DNA from: Deltaproteobacteria bacterium
GTDB lineage: Bacteria > JAUYMQ01
Assembly (NCBI GenBank): GCA_030698575.1
Contig: JAUYMQ010000085.1
Location: 1 to 6,335 of the forward strand
Direction of reading: 5' to 3'
DNA: 6,335 bases
Shown here: one piece after another, positions 5,311-6,335 of the stretch
Numbering within the stretch: the stretch's first letter is position 1
How the letters are laid out: each line of letters opens with the position of its first letter
Made by a program: the position numbers and the translations under genes
Notes under the pieces: model-generated
The model's database searches: none
What the model saw: only the letters and a program-made list of their open reading frames with translations
Told to the model about the DNA's origin: nothing

Positions 5311-6036
5311 CTAAGCATCGCCCCCGGCGATCAGGATCTTCTGCGTGAGTTCAACGGGCTTCGAGAAATAGGCGGAGTGGCTGGCCTCGATCGTTAGCAC
5401 TTGCTTGCACGGCATGGCGGCATACATGCACTTTTGGAGCGGCCAGGAGACCGCCTTGTCCTGAGTGAGTTCGATATAGACGCGCGGGACACGCCCGAAA
5501 TTCTCGGCGGTCGTTTCCATGGCGGTGTTCGTCGGCGCGCTGGGCTCCGGCATGAGCAGCCTGTTCGCGAGTTCCACGTCTTCGTCGGAGCAGTCCGCAT
5601 ACAGTGCCTTCCGGAACACTTCGCGCCGGAGCATGTCCCAGCCCTCCTCGACATTTACGTCGAGGTTGGCCGGGATCAGCGAGTCCCTGTCACTCAAGAA
5701 GAGCGGGATGATGGTGTCGTTGCTTGGGCACAGGTAGGCCGCGAGATAAACCAGCGTCCGGATCTTTTCAGGGCGGAGCTCTGCCGTCCGGGAAGCCACG
5801 ATGCCCCCGCGGCTATGCGCAACAAAGACGACCGGCTCCGGCTCGGCATCAAGGATGCATGTTGTGAGGTCCATGTAAGCCTGCATCGTCACCTGACCCG
5901 GCAGGGTCCAATCACGCCCGTGGCCCGGCAGGTCGGGCACGATCACCCTGTGCCCCGCTGCTTCGAGCCGGGGCGTGATCTTGTACCAGCACCAAGCGGC
6001 GTGCCAGGAACCGTGAATCAATACGTAGGTACTCAT
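5311..6036 (-). CDS. Alpha/beta hydrolase, EstC / plant methylesterase / hydroxynitrile lyase-like group
   Basis: This 241-residue soluble enzyme has the alpha/beta-hydrolase fold and probably hydrolyses an ester or related small substrate. The N-terminal H-G-S-W-H-A-A-W-C-W-Y-K (8-19) gives the oxyanion-hole region and resembles the H-G-x-x-H-G-x-W-x-W-Y-K pattern of plant salicylate methylesterases. V-I-V-P-D-L-P-G-H-G (31-40) is the usual strand-4 region. The nucleophile is S75 in A-H-S-R-G-G (73-78). The acid is probably D193 in Y-I-E-L-T-Q-D-K, and the catalytic His is H220 in E-A-S-H-S-A-Y-F-S-K-P. The triad thus looks complete and the length is normal. The start at 6036 has AGGGAG 8 bases upstream and puts the first strand at residue 3. 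In-frame ATGs at 6042, 6054 and 6165 are possible but poorer. The substrate is unknown, and the gene stands alone between convergent and divergent neighbours. Confidence 0.9.
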   Translation of the reverse strand: MSTYVLIHGSWHAAWCWYKITPRLEAAGHRVIVPDLPGHGRDWTLPGQVTMQAYMDLTTCILDAEPEPVVFVAHSRGGIVASRTAELRPEKIRTLVYLAAYLCPSNDTIIPLFLSDRDSLIPANLDVNVEEGWDMLRREVFRKALYADCSDEDVELANRLLMPEPSAPTNTAMETTAENFGRVPRVYIELTQDKAVSWPLQKCMYAAMPCKQVLTIEASHSAYFSKPVELTQKILIAGGDA

Positions 6037-6044
6037 TGTCATCT

Positions 6045-6050
6045 CTCCCT
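6045..6050 (-). promoter_or_regulatory. Ribosome binding site AGGGAG for the alpha/beta hydrolase
   Basis: AGGGAG on the - strand lies 8 bases before the ATG at 6036. It is too close to the ATG at 6042, so it favours the later start. A second purine-rich site, AAAGGAG, precedes the ATG at 6054 by only 2 bases and is less likely to be used for it. Confidence 0.65.
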
Positions 6051-6095
6051 TCATGTCTCCTTTAGGAGCGAGGTGCCTGTCCTGAAAGGGAACAA

Positions 6096-6111
6096 CATGC
6101 CTGAGAGCATG
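6096..6111. repeat. Inverted repeat CATGC-N6-GCATG
   Basis: Five-base arms at 6096-6100 and 6107-6111 are separated by six bases, about 60 bases upstream of the hydrolase start. The centre is about 32 bases from that of the larger repeat at 6123-6147. Short arms mean chance is possible. Confidence 0.35.
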
Positions 6112-6122
6112 AATGCGATCTA

Positions 6123-6147
6123 TCCGATTGTTGCGATCACAATCGGA
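6123..6147. promoter_or_regulatory. Operator-like inverted repeat between divergent genes
   Basis: TCCGATTGT (6123-6131) and ACAATCGGA (6139-6147) are exact inverse complements with a 7-base spacer. The site lies about 87 bases upstream of the hydrolase start and about 160 bases before the divergent gene at 6306. It is well placed to bind a dimeric regulator acting on one or both genes. No regulator gene is visible in the window, so the binding protein is unknown. Confidence 0.5.
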
Positions 6148-6305
6148 AGCAAGGATGGAACGCAAAAGCTGACGCCCAGGGTCAGGTGGCCGTCCACCTC
6201 AAGAATTTCTGTCCTTCCCGAAAGCTCGTACTCCACGGAATCCCTAGGGTTGCGGCCTTTTTATGAGGAAGCCGAGTTTGCTTTATTGACTCTTGAGGAG
6301 CGCCA

Positions 6306-6335
6306 ATGCCGGGCGCTTTACCCTCCGACGAAATA
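6306..6335 (+). CDS. Start of an unidentified gene, cut by the window end
   Basis: ATG at 6306 is preceded by AGGAG (6296-6300) with 5 bases between, and the frame stays open to the window edge. The ten residues M-P-G-A-L-P-S-D-E-I are too few to identify a family. The strong ribosome binding site and the absence of any other gene here support a real start. The gene would be divergent from the alpha/beta hydrolase and share its 269-base upstream region. Confidence 0.5.
   Translation, partial: MPGALPSDEI

Noticed and set aside
5019-5318. A 99-codon - strand frame across the convergent intergenic region
   Set aside because: It lacks a ribosome binding site and overlaps the end of the hydrolase gene. 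Its sequence is interrupted by inverted repeats better explained as DNA or RNA structure.

Overview
This is a GC-rich bacterial window with compact genes and strong AGGAGG-type ribosome binding sites. The protein families suggest a free-living environmental bacterium, but no marker gene allows confident placement; a soil-type proteobacterium or relative is a guess from composition and gene content. No RNA gene, mobile element, CRISPR array or phage signal is visible.

Layout. (1) Positions 1-435, + strand: the 3' part of a peptide methionine sulfoxide reductase (MsrA). It is cut by an in-frame TAA where the family has a conserved Tyr, and the rest of the frame continues intact to a TAG. (2) 478-1110, - strand: a class I SAM-dependent methyltransferase. 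(3) 1111-1684: a stretch with no convincing gene. (4) 1685-2179, + strand: a small four-helix membrane protein of unknown function. (5) 2205-3839, - strand: a 544-residue FAD-dependent GMC oxidoreductase closely resembling mycobacterial ChoD (putative cholesterol oxidase family). Its leader carries a hairpin and a candidate promoter. (6) 4246-5022, + strand: a glutathione S-transferase-like protein with a long C-terminal tail, divergent from the GMC gene. (7) 5023-5310: a convergent intergenic region with three inverted repeats. (8) 5311-6036, - strand: an alpha/beta hydrolase of the plant-esterase/hydroxynitrile-lyase-like group. (9) 6306-6335, + strand: the first ten codons of a further gene, divergent from the hydrolase. 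An operator-like inverted repeat lies between the two.

The genes alternate in strand and do not form an operon, so no shared pathway can be claimed. A loose theme is small-molecule oxidation and detoxification: a sterol-type oxidase, a GST-like protein, an esterase-like hydrolase and oxidative-damage repair. I see no undescribed multi-gene system. The points most worth a second look are the interrupted msrA and the palindromic intergenic regions near 5053-5157 and 6096-6147.
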